In this document: piece after piece, positions 30,471 to 40,047 of the stretch | Numbering within the stretch: the stretch's first letter is position 1 | Layout of the letters: every line of letters begins with the position of its first letter | Position numbers and translations under genes: made by a program | Assembly (NCBI GenBank): GCA_001247695.2 | Contig: LGRX02026005.1 | Span: 1-64,000, forward strand | Direction: 5' to 3' | From: Cymbomonas tetramitiformis | Lineage: Eukaryota; Chlorophyta; Pyramimonadophyceae; Pyramimonadales; Pyramimonadaceae | Length of the DNA stretch: 64,000 nt | Notes under the pieces: model-generated | Database searches by the model: none | What the model was told of the DNA's origin: nothing | What the model saw: the letters and a program-made list of their open reading frames with translations, nothing else

Positions 30471-33400
30471 TTATGCCAGATCCGGTGGGATGGCATATAG
30501 GGAACTATCCAGAAATATACAGTATTATGAGGGTCCAGGGGAAAGTCAGCATTGCCTTTAGTGAAAAGGCGGTCCAGAATAGATATAGAGAATGGCGGAT
30601 TAGCATAGAAGTAATAACCAGTCAACTGGACGGAGAATATACTGTTCTGACTGTGATAGTGCTGCAGAGCAGGGTGGTTATTACCCTCTCCGACTGGGAG
30701 AGAGTCGCCGAACATGGAGACATCAAAGGCTGGTTCCCCCAGCTCGGCAGTAGCCGTAGGAGACCCATGAGTAGTAGCCCAGGCAATGTACTGACTGTTG
30801 GCCCACATCCAGTCGGATGGGTCCCCTGATCTGTGTTTCTTCTTATTGCCCTGAAAGGCCTGAAAGCTGACATCTGCTGACTCTGGCTCTGCCCAAAGGT
30901 AGTCTGTGCCATCATCAATGATAGTGTATGTCCGGCCAGAGTCAAGATGGGTATATGTCATACTGATGAAGTCAGGTGATGAGAAACCCTCCCGGAGCAT
31001 AACTCGGGTTGACAGGAGAGTTTTGGCGCCGTGTTTGAAATGGCAGCCAGGAATGCAGTACTCATCAATGTCACCAGTCAGTATGTCTCTGCCGATCAAT
31101 CTCAGTGTGCCAGTGCCATCAGTCCGTGAGGCGGGTCCAGTCATGACTGTACTGAAGGATATGGTCCTGCTGGTATCAAGGTCAGTGATCCTGTGTCTGG
31201 ACCCGGTGATGTTGCCGGTTGCACCGGAGTCACAGACAATGCCATCAGTGCCAGAACTGGTGATAGAGTACAGATGTATCATAGGGTCCTGGGAGAAGAT
31301 GACTGAAGGGGGTGCACAGAATAGCCCAAACCAGGTACACATCTCCAGAGCTGTGTCGCCTACATACTGCATGGCGCCGTAGAGCGGAGTCTGAGTCACA
31401 GGGCTGCAGACAGCGGAGATCGGTGCCAGATGGTGACCAGCCTCAAAGTGAGCCTCGACGAGAAACTCCTCATAGACACTCTGGTAGAGACATGTCAGGA
31501 CCATGCCAAGGAAGGCTGTCAGGAGCAGGGCTGACACTGCTCTGTACCTCTGGCGCCGCTTCTCAAGCGCCTGAAGGAGACAGATCTGGGCGGAGCTGTC
31601 TGGTGGGGAACCGTCGGAGCCACGAGGATAACCATAGTGGCGGTGCTGACCAGAGTCATACTGCCAATACCAGTCGGAACCAGAGGAATACTCAGGACCA
31701 GCACCAGAGGAACACTGCCGGGTGGCAGACCAGTCAGAAGACCAGACACCAGTGCCACCATCAAGTAAGCCACCATCGGATAAACCACCATCACCAGACC
31801 AAACTGACTGAACCGACTGGACTGATTGACTGTACTGACTGACTGCAGTACTGCTTTGCCCACCTCCCATCTCCCCCCCCGGTTGACACAATGTCAATCC
31901 GTCCCACACTCCCTGAACAGGTGCTGCGGCTGAGAGGGCCTCCGCCGAGGCACTTGCCAGGAAGCAAGTGAACAAGGCGAAGGACATGAATGCACACCGG
32001 AAGATAGAGACACCACCTCTACCGACACGCCGTGGCGGTGGAGGTGGTGCCTGTGTGTCAGACATGTGCGTGTCACTAGCCAGGTCAGGCGACTCATGGA
32101 CCGGAGCGGGGACAGGAGGACACTGCTGAAGGAAAGAGCGGGAGAGACTCCCTTCTGTAGGGCGACCTCCGAGATTGATTGAGTTAAAGTTTGTGGCCGT
32201 GTCAGTGCCCCCAGTGTGCACCCGGTGCTCACTGGCTGGTGGGGACACTGACACGGCAGAGCCTGCATCAGACAGCAACAAGTCAGGAGGGCCAGGTGGC
32301 GGGGGCGTCACCAGAGGGGCTACACCCCTAGCTCCTAGTGAACTCTTTGATGGCAAAAGGTTACCGTGGCAAACGGTAGGGGACCTGTAATCCTCCTCCC
32401 ACACCCGCTCCCAGTGAACCTGCTCCAGGGATTTCCCTGGAGCAGACAGGGGGGAAGCAGGCGGGGGCACCGCACTGCTCCGTGACCCCTCCCTCAACAA
32501 AGATGCACTGTGAGTGTGGTGTGGGGAAGAGTGCTCGGTGGGTGCCGGTGCCGTGCACATGTCACTGTCCTCACCGTCACCCTGCACCACCGTCATTCCT
32601 GCAAACAGAGAGCAAGTCTCTGTAAGTGCAGGGACGGTGTGCGTGTGGTGGACGGGTGGGGACAGTGAGTCACACTGTGCTGCAAACAGTCCAGCAGACA
32701 CCACCGACGAGTCTGCTCGGTCCTGCGGAGCATGATCCACAAGAGCCGACCCGTGCGGTGCCTGCTGTGTCCGGCTGGAGTGGTACTGCCTGCAGCAGGC
32801 GAGCACCACCGTAGCCGTGGACTGTGCAGAGTGCTGTGACACATCGACGGATGCATCGTGCTGTGCAGAGGCAGGTGCAGAAGCAGGGATGTCAGGCAGC
32901 AAGTAGGGGGGAGTGGGAAAGGGATCACAAGCCTTCTGTTCTGTGCCGGTCCGGAACATCCCGAAGTGCACTCTTCCGAGTGACAACGAGACATTCTCGG
33001 ACTGTGCACAGAACTTTTGGAATTTGGCTTCCGCATGTTGTTGTAAGCGGTCCCACTCCTGCTGTTGAGCCTCGGAGAGGCCGTCCCAGTCCCCATCGTC
33101 GTCAGACTCATCGGAGTCCCCGTGCTCCTGACTGGCGGAGTGAGAACTCTCCTCACCCTCACTGTCAGAGCACGAGTCCTCCTGGTACCCGACAACTGCT
33201 GGGGTGCCGTGCAACAGACAGAAGGACTCTAGCGCCTGTTCAGACTCCTCGTAGGCAGTCTGATACTGGGCAGCTAGAATTTCCGTCCGAGCATGCTCCG
33301 CAAGCAGCTTCGGGTCTAGATGGAAAGCATGAGCCGACATCAGCTTCGGGCAGTCGGCAGCCCTGTGCCCCTTTGACCCACAGGTCCAGCATTCCCCTCG

Positions 33401-34396
33401 GAACTGCTGAAACAGCCGATCAAAGACGACACGGGACTTCCCCTTGCCCTTGCCTTTGCCGGTCTTCTGCTTCCCTTTACCGCCTGTCTTACCACCCTTG
33501 CGGGGAAAGACTCCTGCACGGTAACCAGAGCCAATCCCCTTAAAAGGATTAGAGCGACGAGGCGGAATGTACTGACGGGATGAGGTGCGGTCAGGGACTC
33601 CCCTGCGGCCATGTGCACCACGGCTTCCGCCGTGATGCGAACCTGCATCATTATAGAAAGCAGCCGTTAGTGGTGACTTGAGTTTCGTCCCCGCGTTCCT
33701 GTGCACTGCCCGTGTCTCACGGAAACAGGTCAGCAAGGAAAGCGAGGAGTCAGCATCGAGCTTCTCCTCTGTGTAGGCATCATGCACCGCCTTATAAAAG
33801 ACGGGACAGATCCTACGGAGAAACAGTGCAATCCGTGCTTTCTCGGAGATAGCAACGGTGCACCCAGGACCCAAGTCAGACTCAATGGTGTCCAGAGATG
33901 TCTGGAACACGTCAATGTAGTCCGCTGGATCCTGGCCAGCCCTCAAGTCCACTCTGTCTCCAGCGAATAAGAAGTCCGCAGCACTGAACTCCTCGTGATC
34001 GGGCACAACATGCCTCACGAGATGAACGAGTGCGATATTCCCATCCCCTGGGAAGAGTCTGTCAGCTTTGCGCAGAATACGCAAGGCGTCTCCTGCGCAG
34101 AGCGACTGAAGCAGTTCCAACAGCAGGAGGTTCGCTTTCTGCGGAACCTCCAGACTGTGGTTCTGCAAGTCAAACATCAACGCCATCTTGGGGTGAACGA
34201 GTTTGAGCCTGGAATCGAGTTGCTCAACCAGGATGTCCACCAAGAGCACACGAGCATTTTTCTCGTTGCTAGTGAACTTCCAGGTTTTCGCAGACTCTCC
34301 AGGCTCAACACATTTCCCCTTGATGACGCTGAGCAATGCATCGAACTCCGCCGGCTTGCGCAAAAGCTCCCACGCTAGGTTGTTGCAAACGCTCAT
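30221..34396 (-). CDS. gag: Copia Gag and aspartic protease with long membrane-like spacer
   Basis: 1391-codon frame from ATG 34396. Residues 1-260 are a helical capsid-type Gag. A basic Gly/Arg/Lys tract (GKGKQKTGKGKGKGK) precedes the CCHC knuckle CWTCGSKGHRAADC at about 345-360. An acidic Ser/Asp/Glu stretch follows. Residues ~560-1040 form an unusual spacer: Pro/Ser-rich, with a signal-peptide-like segment at ~803-825 (FMSFALFTCFLASASAE) and a second hydrophobic helix at ~947-970 (AVSALLLTAFLGMVLTCLY). The protease motif CDSGATGNITG is at ~1055. The last ~80 codons, after about 30470, read out of frame relative to integrase. Copia Gag-protease is usually far shorter; the spacer is the notable addition. 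Confidence 0.85.
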   Translation of the reverse strand: MSVCNNLAWELLRKPAEFDALLSVIKGKCVEPGESAKTWKFTSNEKNARVLLVDILVEQLDSRLKLVHPKMALMFDLQNHSLEVPQKANLLLLELLQSLCAGDALRILRKADRLFPGDGNIALVHLVRHVVPDHEEFSAADFLFAGDRVDLRAGQDPADYIDVFQTSLDTIESDLGPGCTVAISEKARIALFLRRICPVFYKAVHDAYTEEKLDADSSLSLLTCFRETRAVHRNAGTKLKSPLTAAFYNDAGSHHGGSRGAHGRRGVPDRTSSRQYIPPRRSNPFKGIGSGYRAGVFPRKGGKTGGKGKQKTGKGKGKGKSRVVFDRLFQQFRGECWTCGSKGHRAADCPKLMSAHAFHLDPKLLAEHARTEILAAQYQTAYEESEQALESFCLLHGTPAVVGYQEDSCSDSEGEESSHSASQEHGDSDESDDDGDWDGLSEAQQQEWDRLQQHAEAKFQKFCAQSENVSLSLGRVHFGMFRTGTEQKACDPFPTPPYLLPDIPASAPASAQHDASVDVSQHSAQSTATVVLACCRQYHSSRTQQAPHGSALVDHAPQDRADSSVVSAGLFAAQCDSLSPPVHHTHTVPALTETCSLFAGMTVVQGDGEDSDMCTAPAPTEHSSPHHTHSASLLREGSRSSAVPPPASPLSAPGKSLEQVHWERVWEEDYRSPTVCHGNLLPSKSSLGARGVAPLVTPPPPGPPDLLLSDAGSAVSVSPPASEHRVHTGGTDTATNFNSINLGGRPTEGSLSRSFLQQCPPVPAPVHESPDLASDTHMSDTQAPPPPPRRVGRGGVSIFRCAFMSFALFTCFLASASAEALSAAAPVQGVWDGLTLCQPGGEMGGGQSSTAVSQYSQSVQSVQSVWSGDGGLSDGGLLDGGTGVWSSDWSATRQCSSGAGPEYSSGSDWYWQYDSGQHRHYGYPRGSDGSPPDSSAQICLLQALEKRRQRYRAVSALLLTAFLGMVLTCLYQSVYEEFLVEAHFEAGHHLAPISAVCSPVTQTPLYGAMQYVGDTALEMCTWFGLFCAPPSVIFSQDPMIHLYSITSSGTDGIVCDSGATGNITGSRHRITDLDTSRTISFSTVMTGPASRTDGTGTLRLIGRDILTGDIDEYCIPGCHFKHGAKTLLSTRVMLREGFSSPDFISMTYTHLDSGRTYTIIDDGTDYLWAEPESADVSFQAFQGNKKKHRSGDPSDWMWANSQYIAWATTHGSPTATAELGEPAFDVSMFGDSLPVGEGNNHPALQHYHSQNSIFSVQLTGYYFYANPPFSISILDRLFTKGNADFPLDPHNTVYFWIVPYMPSHRIWHKTCTMEVLQIISGPLVLRGYSAILGNRHTPLHTLSPQLVLTVDLVGSSSMAHPFPSASSTETATPRSGSVLLLSCMMLSGMPR

Positions 34397-34443
34397 GTCT
34401 GATGTGTCCGGAGCATCTGCTGGCGTAGGCGTGCCATTTAGGG
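34397..34443 (-). other. Copia leader remnant between gag start and nested element
   Basis: 47 bases of copia leader; the rest of the leader continues at 42417-42950 on the other side of the nested element. Confidence 0.8.
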
Positions 34444-34688
34444 TTCACAATTATCGCTCGCGATAATTTCGGTTATTCAGAACTGAGAAATCGAGCAGGC
34501 GCGACTTTTGTCGCCCGGGAGAGGGCCCGATCGGGAATACGACACATTGCGAGTGGCGTCCCGATCGGGGTGTCACGGGGGTGACACCGTCCGCAAGGGA
34601 GTATCAATTGCGGACGCCACAACGGGGAGTCAGTTTCCACACTTCCGAATCCCGAAAGCCCCTGCTTTCTGCTCTGAAGTTTGTAAAA
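34444..34688 (+). repeat. Split direct repeat A1
   Basis: Begins TTCACAATTATCGCTCGCGA. Rich in hairpins: ATTATCGC/GCGATAAT, GCCCGATCGGG, GTGTCAC/GTGACAC and GTCCGCAA/TTGCGGAC. Confidence 0.92.
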
Positions 34689-34742
34689 AATCTGGTTAAC
34701 AGTTTGTGTGGAAGTAGTTTACATTTAAAATTTTTACATTTC

Positions 34743-35036
34743 ATGCCTGCTAAAGGTATTCAGCGAGGCAGTGGGATTTCTGAGCCGACTTCGGTAGACG
34801 CGGCGACTCAAACGGACGTTTCGGCAGTGCGGGCGGAATTTTTCTTGAACGCAGCTTTACTTGATCGTCGCTGCTGGACTCATCCGGCCTTTGTTCCGTG
34901 TTCGTGCTGCATTACTTGCCAACTTTGGCTGCCTAGAGAGCCGCCAGCAGACTTCACTCCTCCGCGGATTTTTCCGGGACACTACCTCGGTTGTTCTTGT
35001 TTGAGGCTGCCGGACGTTGCAAGGAGATTTTATTGA
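34743..35036 (+). CDS. Small Cys-rich ORF upstream of gag in the DIRS-order element
   Basis: 97 codons from ATG 34743 to TGA 35034-35036, directly after A1. The C-terminal half is cysteine-rich (CWTHPAFVPCSCCITC and GCSCLR). The stop overlaps the next ORF's start by one base (TGATG), a configuration that permits reinitiation. I do not recognise a family. It may be a real accessory ORF or the N-terminal part of a shifted Gag. Confidence 0.45.
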   Translation: MPAKGIQRGSGISEPTSVDAATQTDVSAVRAEFFLNAALLDRRCWTHPAFVPCSCCITCQLWLPREPPADFTPPRIFPGHYLGCSCLRLPDVARRFY

Positions 35037-35299
35037 TGCCAGTTAGAAGACACGGTACTCGCACAGCCTTCCCAACGTTTCCAGTTGCCACGCTCCGAGT
35101 GCGGTGTACAGAGTGCGACATCTACGGCCGTCGAGTTCTTGCGAAGTGGAGAATCTTCATCCCTGAGTGCAGTCGTTCGTCGCACGGAAGGGGTTACATT
35201 GACCTTTGCAGGCGTTGCGGAGTGGTCCATCAAAGAAGTTTCTTTACCGCAGTTTGGTGGCCGATCGGTAGACGCCAAATTTTACTGTTCAGAGTTTGA
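35036..35299 (+). CDS. Second small ORF, zinc-ribbon-like, before gag
   Basis: 87 codons from ATG 35036 to the stop ending at 35299. Two cysteine pairs (CTEC and CRRC) about 40 residues apart, in a basic protein, resemble a zinc ribbon. It ends 12 bases before the gag ATG at 35312. Function unknown; RNA or DNA binding is a guess from charge and cysteine spacing. Confidence 0.45.
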   Translation: MPVRRHGTRTAFPTFPVATLRVRCTECDIYGRRVLAKWRIFIPECSRSSHGRGYIDLCRRCGVVHQRSFFTAVWWPIGRRQILLFRV

Positions 35300-35311
35300 A
35301 GGTCGTTGGAC

Positions 35312-37459
35312 ATGTCTTCGGGGAGCGACCGTTTGATCGTCTGGACTTCGGCAGTTGCAAAAGCGAAATTACAACAGTTACGGCAGTTTCTGAATGTCTC
35401 TACGCGCATGAGGATGGGCACTTGGGAGAAGCAGCGGCAGCAGGTTCTTGCTTGGGTTAATTCTTCCCTTTCGGATTTGCAGCTGCTGCCGGAAGATGTG
35501 CGCTCGCAGACAGATGTTCTCTTGGAAGCGGGCTTGTTCACTGTTGATTCGGCGGGGACGTTTTCAGTGGGCTTGTGGCCGGCTTTGCCGGGCAGTTGGT
35601 CGGAGCGCAAGGCGAGGGAACTTGAAAAGTTTGCGCAGGTGGAAGCATGGGTGGACGCGCTTTTCAGTTTGACATCGCCGGTAATTGGAGCGAACGCGGT
35701 GATTTCCGCGGGTGGAGCCTCGGCAGGCGTTGCTGGGGCTGGTGCAGGAGGAGTTGCATCTTCGGGGCCGACGGGGGCGACGGGCTCCGGTGGCGGCGTC
35801 CTTTCAGGGACGGCTGGAGCCCCAGGGGCTTCGGGCATCGGGACTGTCGCGGCGGCGGGCTCCGCTCCCGCGACAGCGGTGTCCGGAGCATTGGCAGGGT
35901 CAGGGGGCCTCGGTGCTGGCGTCCTTTCGGGGACGGCCGGGGTCGCCACGGGTTTAGGCACCGGGACTGCCGCGACGGTGTCCCCTACACCTGCGGCAGC
36001 GGTGGACCCGAGCGCAATCGCGGCGGCAATCGCCACCGCCTTGGGGGCTCGCCTTGACGCGTTGGGTTCCCGCATCACGAGCTTGGAGGCCCGAGGAGGG
36101 GCACCGGCGGGTGCTACTTTGCTGAGCGGTGGTGTGGCGCCACCCGAAGCAGAATTGCTGGCGAGGGCGCTGAGGGATTCAGTGGCGACGGCTGAGAGTT
36201 GGGACATTGCTAAATGTTCGCAGGCATGCGCAGATTTGGTGCATGAGGCGGCGAAGCTCCGGTCCCAGCTGACGCTGCTGAAGGGGATCCACCCCTTCGG
36301 TAAACTGCCGATGAAAGCGCTGGAAGCGAACGCCTTTCCTGCGATGGTGTACGCACTTCCCGAGTTGGCGGAAGAGGAGTGCGAACTGGACGAACTTCCA
36401 GCGGGCAAAGAAGCTACTCAAGAGCATTGGCGGGCCTTCGTTCACATGCTGCAGGCGCGAGTTGGCGAGTTCCAGGCGTTCGTCAAATCCAAAGTCCCGT
36501 CGTTCCTGCTGACCGACGTGATGGCGCCTTCTTTCTTTAAGAAGAGGAAACGAGGAGGTGGAGATTCTGACGAGGAGCAGGCTCGGGCCGCGGGGGGAGG
36601 GAGTGCTCGGCTCCCGCCCCTGGACGCGGCTCGTCGGGAGCAACTGGCAGCGCTTGGGAGCTCGTTCAGAACGGTCAATGAGGAGCAACTTGCACGTGCA
36701 CTTCGCGGAGAGTTGGCCCCCGAGGACATTGCTCGCCCTCCAGGTGCGGGGACTCTCCCCTCTGCAATCCCGGCCCGGGGGCCCCTTGCGGGGGTCAACC
36801 TGCTGGTACAGCCACCCCAGCGGCTGCTGCAGGAGGACGAGGGCCGCTTAAAGATGCAAAATGGCGAGCTCACGGTGGTGCCGAAGACCAAAAAGTGCAA
36901 GGACATGGACGAGTGGGAGCGGGGGTTCTTCCGGATCATGTGTGAAGCACCTTTGGAGGCGCGGGAGGACCTCGTGGACTTCCTCGCTTGGGCGAAGACC
37001 ATCGCGGCCGACTTTACATTTTACCACTTCAATGAGTTCTACGAGCACCTGGTTCGCCAGGTGCAACGGTCGACCGTGGGCATCTCGTTGGAGGGGTACG
37101 ACCGCGTCTGGCGCATTTACCAGCAGCAGCACCGGCTGCAGCCGGGCGCGAGGAAGAAGCGCAACGATTACAAGTGGCAACGTGAGGGTGCGCATCAGAC
37201 ACAACAGCCGCAGCAGCCGCAGCAGCCGCAGGACGGCAACGGTAAGGGGGGCAAAGGCAGAGGAGGCCGCGGAGGTCGAGGCGGGCGCGGCGGTGGGGCA
37301 GGTGGTGGCCGTGGCCGTGGCATTCCTGATGCGTGCTACGGCCACAACGGTGGCAACTGCCGGCACCAACCTAACTGCCACTTCAGGCACGTTTGCAGTG
37401 TCTGTGGGGACGAGGGACACGTCCGGACTGACCCGGCGTGCCCGGGTCCTCAACCGTGA
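35312..37459 (+). CDS. gag: Gag of the DIRS-order element
   Basis: About 715 codons; the in-frame ATG at 35312 is a better start than the upstream TTG. Residues ~110-270 are low-complexity Gly/Ala/Thr-rich. The middle is helical. A Gln-Pro tract (QQPQQPQQPQ) and an RGG-type tract (GGRGGRGGRGGG) precede a compact Cys/His array: CYGHNGGNCRHQPNCHFRH followed by CSVCGDEGH-x6-C. This mixed CCCH plus CCHC arrangement recurs in Gag proteins of tyrosine-recombinase retroelements and should bind RNA. The frame ends just before the Pol frame. Confidence 0.8.
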   Translation: MSSGSDRLIVWTSAVAKAKLQQLRQFLNVSTRMRMGTWEKQRQQVLAWVNSSLSDLQLLPEDVRSQTDVLLEAGLFTVDSAGTFSVGLWPALPGSWSERKARELEKFAQVEAWVDALFSLTSPVIGANAVISAGGASAGVAGAGAGGVASSGPTGATGSGGGVLSGTAGAPGASGIGTVAAAGSAPATAVSGALAGSGGLGAGVLSGTAGVATGLGTGTAATVSPTPAAAVDPSAIAAAIATALGARLDALGSRITSLEARGGAPAGATLLSGGVAPPEAELLARALRDSVATAESWDIAKCSQACADLVHEAAKLRSQLTLLKGIHPFGKLPMKALEANAFPAMVYALPELAEEECELDELPAGKEATQEHWRAFVHMLQARVGEFQAFVKSKVPSFLLTDVMAPSFFKKRKRGGGDSDEEQARAAGGGSARLPPLDAARREQLAALGSSFRTVNEEQLARALRGELAPEDIARPPGAGTLPSAIPARGPLAGVNLLVQPPQRLLQEDEGRLKMQNGELTVVPKTKKCKDMDEWERGFFRIMCEAPLEAREDLVDFLAWAKTIAADFTFYHFNEFYEHLVRQVQRSTVGISLEGYDRVWRIYQQQHRLQPGARKKRNDYKWQREGAHQTQQPQQPQQPQDGNGKGGKGRGGRGGRGGRGGGAGGGRGRGIPDACYGHNGGNCRHQPNCHFRHVCSVCGDEGHVRTDPACPGPQP

Positions 37460-37549
37460 GACGAGGGGCTGATCCCGGCGGTAGCTGTGCCGCCGGGGGA
37501 GCCGGAAAGCAGCCAGGAGGCCCCGGCGGGGGCGGGTGAAGTCCCGGCG

Positions 37550-40047
37550 ATGGTGCCGGGCCCGGCGGTGGAGGTGGACATGGCGCCGGTGGTGGAGAAG
37601 GTGGGCGAGGGTGAGGCCGCCCTTGCTGAGCGCGTACATGGAGGGCGCGAGGTGGAGGTGCCGGCGGGCGGGCTGGCACCCTCGAGATGGTGGGATGGAT
37701 TGAGGAGTGACGAGTTCATCCCGGTGTGGGACGTGCTCGGGGGACCTCGCAGGCATGATCGAGTTCCCCTGCGGTGGGAGGTGGAGCGCATCGCCCCACT
37801 CCCCGTCACACAGACGGACCCTGAGTCTTGGCGCTCGCCCGAGGATCCGAGACGGGTGCGCACGTCGACGAGATGGCCTGCGATCCGCGCAGAGATTTTG
37901 CAGCGGGCCACCATCGAGAACATGGAGAGATGTGGCACGGGCGAGAACGAGCGAAGGTGTTACGAGGAGGAGTGCGAGCGCGTCGGTTGCGCCATCCCGA
38001 CGCTCACCAGTCGAGCGCATCTCGTGGCAGCCGCGTTCCAGGATTGGCACGACGTGGACTTCCTCGTAAGGTGCGCAGCATGCGGTGCAGGATGGCCGTC
38101 AGAGGAGATCGAGGTGGACGAGCCGTACCGGGTCCCCAATTACGTGGGCCCGGAGCACATGGACGTCATGAGGGACGAGATTCGACGCGAGGCCGAGGCA
38201 GGCCACATCTTTCTGGCGAGGTGGCGCCTGCCCCTGGGCATCATTGCCCTCGGAATGGTGGAGAAGGTGCGCAAGGGCAAGATCAAGTACAGGCCCGTCA
38301 GCGACTACTCTCGGCCGGAGGACGTGGGGGTGAACGCCCGCATCGAGCTGGACAAGGACGAGTTCACCACTGTGAAGGAGGCCTACGGCATGCTACGGCC
38401 GAAGTACTGGATGTTCAAGGTGGACATGGAGACCGCCTACCGGAGCAAGGGCATCGCGTCCATGTACTGGCCGCACCAGTGCTTCGAGTTCGACGACGTG
38501 AGGTGGATGGATGCACGGGCCCCGTTTGGCAACCGGGCCCTGCCAGGCATCTTCATGAGGTGGACGAGGGCCATTGTGGCGTGGATGCGCGCACGGGGGA
38601 TCCCCACCGTGGGGTAGAGGGGTACCTTGACGACTTCTTTTGCATTCTCGAGACCAGGGAGCAGGCGGAGGAGGCCATGCTCTTGTTGGTCGAGTTCCTG
38701 ACCTTCCTGGGCTTCAAGGTCAACAGTGCGAAGTGTGAGGGTCCTACGCAGCTCCTGGAGTTCCTCGGGGTCCTGCTAAGCACGGAGGGCGACGTCTGCA
38801 CGGCGTCGATTGACGAGGAGCGCATCACCGTGGTGGTGAAGATGGCGGGGGACTTGCGGGCGCGGGCGGCGCGGGGCATGGTGTCCCGGCGAGCCCTGGA
38901 GTCGCTGCTGGGGCTGCTAGCCTTCTGCAGCCATGTGGTGTGGGGCCTCTCCCTCTACACGAGGAGGGGCTTCAATTTCCTCGCAGCCACCACGGGCAGG
39001 AGGACAGTGAGGCTGCCGCACCCGGTGCTCGAGGACTTGGCCGTGCTGGAGCAGGTGGTGCGCCAGTACAACGGCAGGAGCGTGGTGCTGGAGAGGCGAT
39101 TGGTGGACGAGCGGCACTTCGCCACAGACGCCTCGGGCACGCTGGGCTTCGGCGGAGTCTGGGAGAAGCTCTTCTTCCTGCTGAGCTGGGCGGACCTGGC
39201 GAGGCTGCCTCAGCGACCATGGTTCCCGAGGCGACCGGGGTGCCCCGCCAGTTGGAGCATCAACTACATGGAGTTGTTCGCAGTCTGGTGGGCGGTGGTG
39301 CTTTGGGGGCACCGGATGGCGGGGAGTACGATTGTGGTGAACATCGACAACAAGTCCGCGATGTACCAGGTGGGCAGCTGGTGGGGGCCAGTGGAGTACC
39401 TGCCGCTGCTGAGGCAGATCTTCTACACGTGCGCCAAGCACGACATCCGCCTCCAGCCCAAGTACATCTCCACCAAGGACAACCTGCTGGCGGACCTCCT
39501 CTCCAGGTTGGACATGCCGCGCTTCCTGGTGGAGCACCGTGCCTTCCTGCGGGCCACGGTTTGGCGGCAGGACCGGGACGACTGGATGGTCTGCCCGGTG
39601 CGGTGGGCGGAGCTGGACCAGGAGTTCGGCCCGTTCACAGTGGACGCCTGCGTGGCGGAGTCCCGGGCGAACGCCTACTGCTACCTGAGCTGGAGCAGGG
39701 CGGAGGATGCGCGGGTCCAGAAGTTCGACGGCCACAACGCTTGGGGCAACCTGCCCTTCAGCATCATCGTGGCCATCATCAAGAACTTCCTGAAGTGCAA
39801 GAGGCGACAGCAGTGGGGCACAGCGGCGTGCTTCCTCGTGCCGGTGTGGCCGGGGAACGAGGGCTGGGAGCTCGTGAGGAGCCTGCCCGGAGTGTTCAAG
39901 GTGGTGCGCGAGTGGGCGCAGGGCACACACCTGTTCACTGCCCCTGACCTGCGGGGGCACGGCAGGACCGCCTGGGGGCCCACCAGGTGGCCCGTGGTTG
40001 TTGTGCGGGTGGGGCCGGAGCCGGTGGCCCTCCCTGACTGGGCGTGA
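37550..40047 (+). pseudogene. pol: DIRS-order Pol: RT, RNase H, methyltransferase-like domain, frameshifted
   Basis: Two overlapping frames make one Pol. The first (to TAG 38615-38617) holds RT motif A (FKVDMETAYR). The second continues with the catalytic YLDD at 38623-38634, then RNase H (FATDASG, NYMELFAVWW, VNIDNKSA, DNLLADLLSRL) and a C-terminal region of the methyltransferase-like type found in DIRS/Ngaro Pol (TVDACVAESRANA, NLPFSII). At 38611-38624 the bases GGGGTAGAGGGGTACC contain an apparent 8-bp insertion relative to an uninterrupted glycine-YLDD reading. It creates the stop and shift immediately before the catalytic box, so this copy probably makes no active RT. Confidence 0.8.

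Noticed and set aside
36848..39960. Long minus-strand ORFs of 400 and 347 codons
   Set aside because: Antisense shadows of the DIRS-order Gag and Pol, rich in Arg/Pro/His with no domain.
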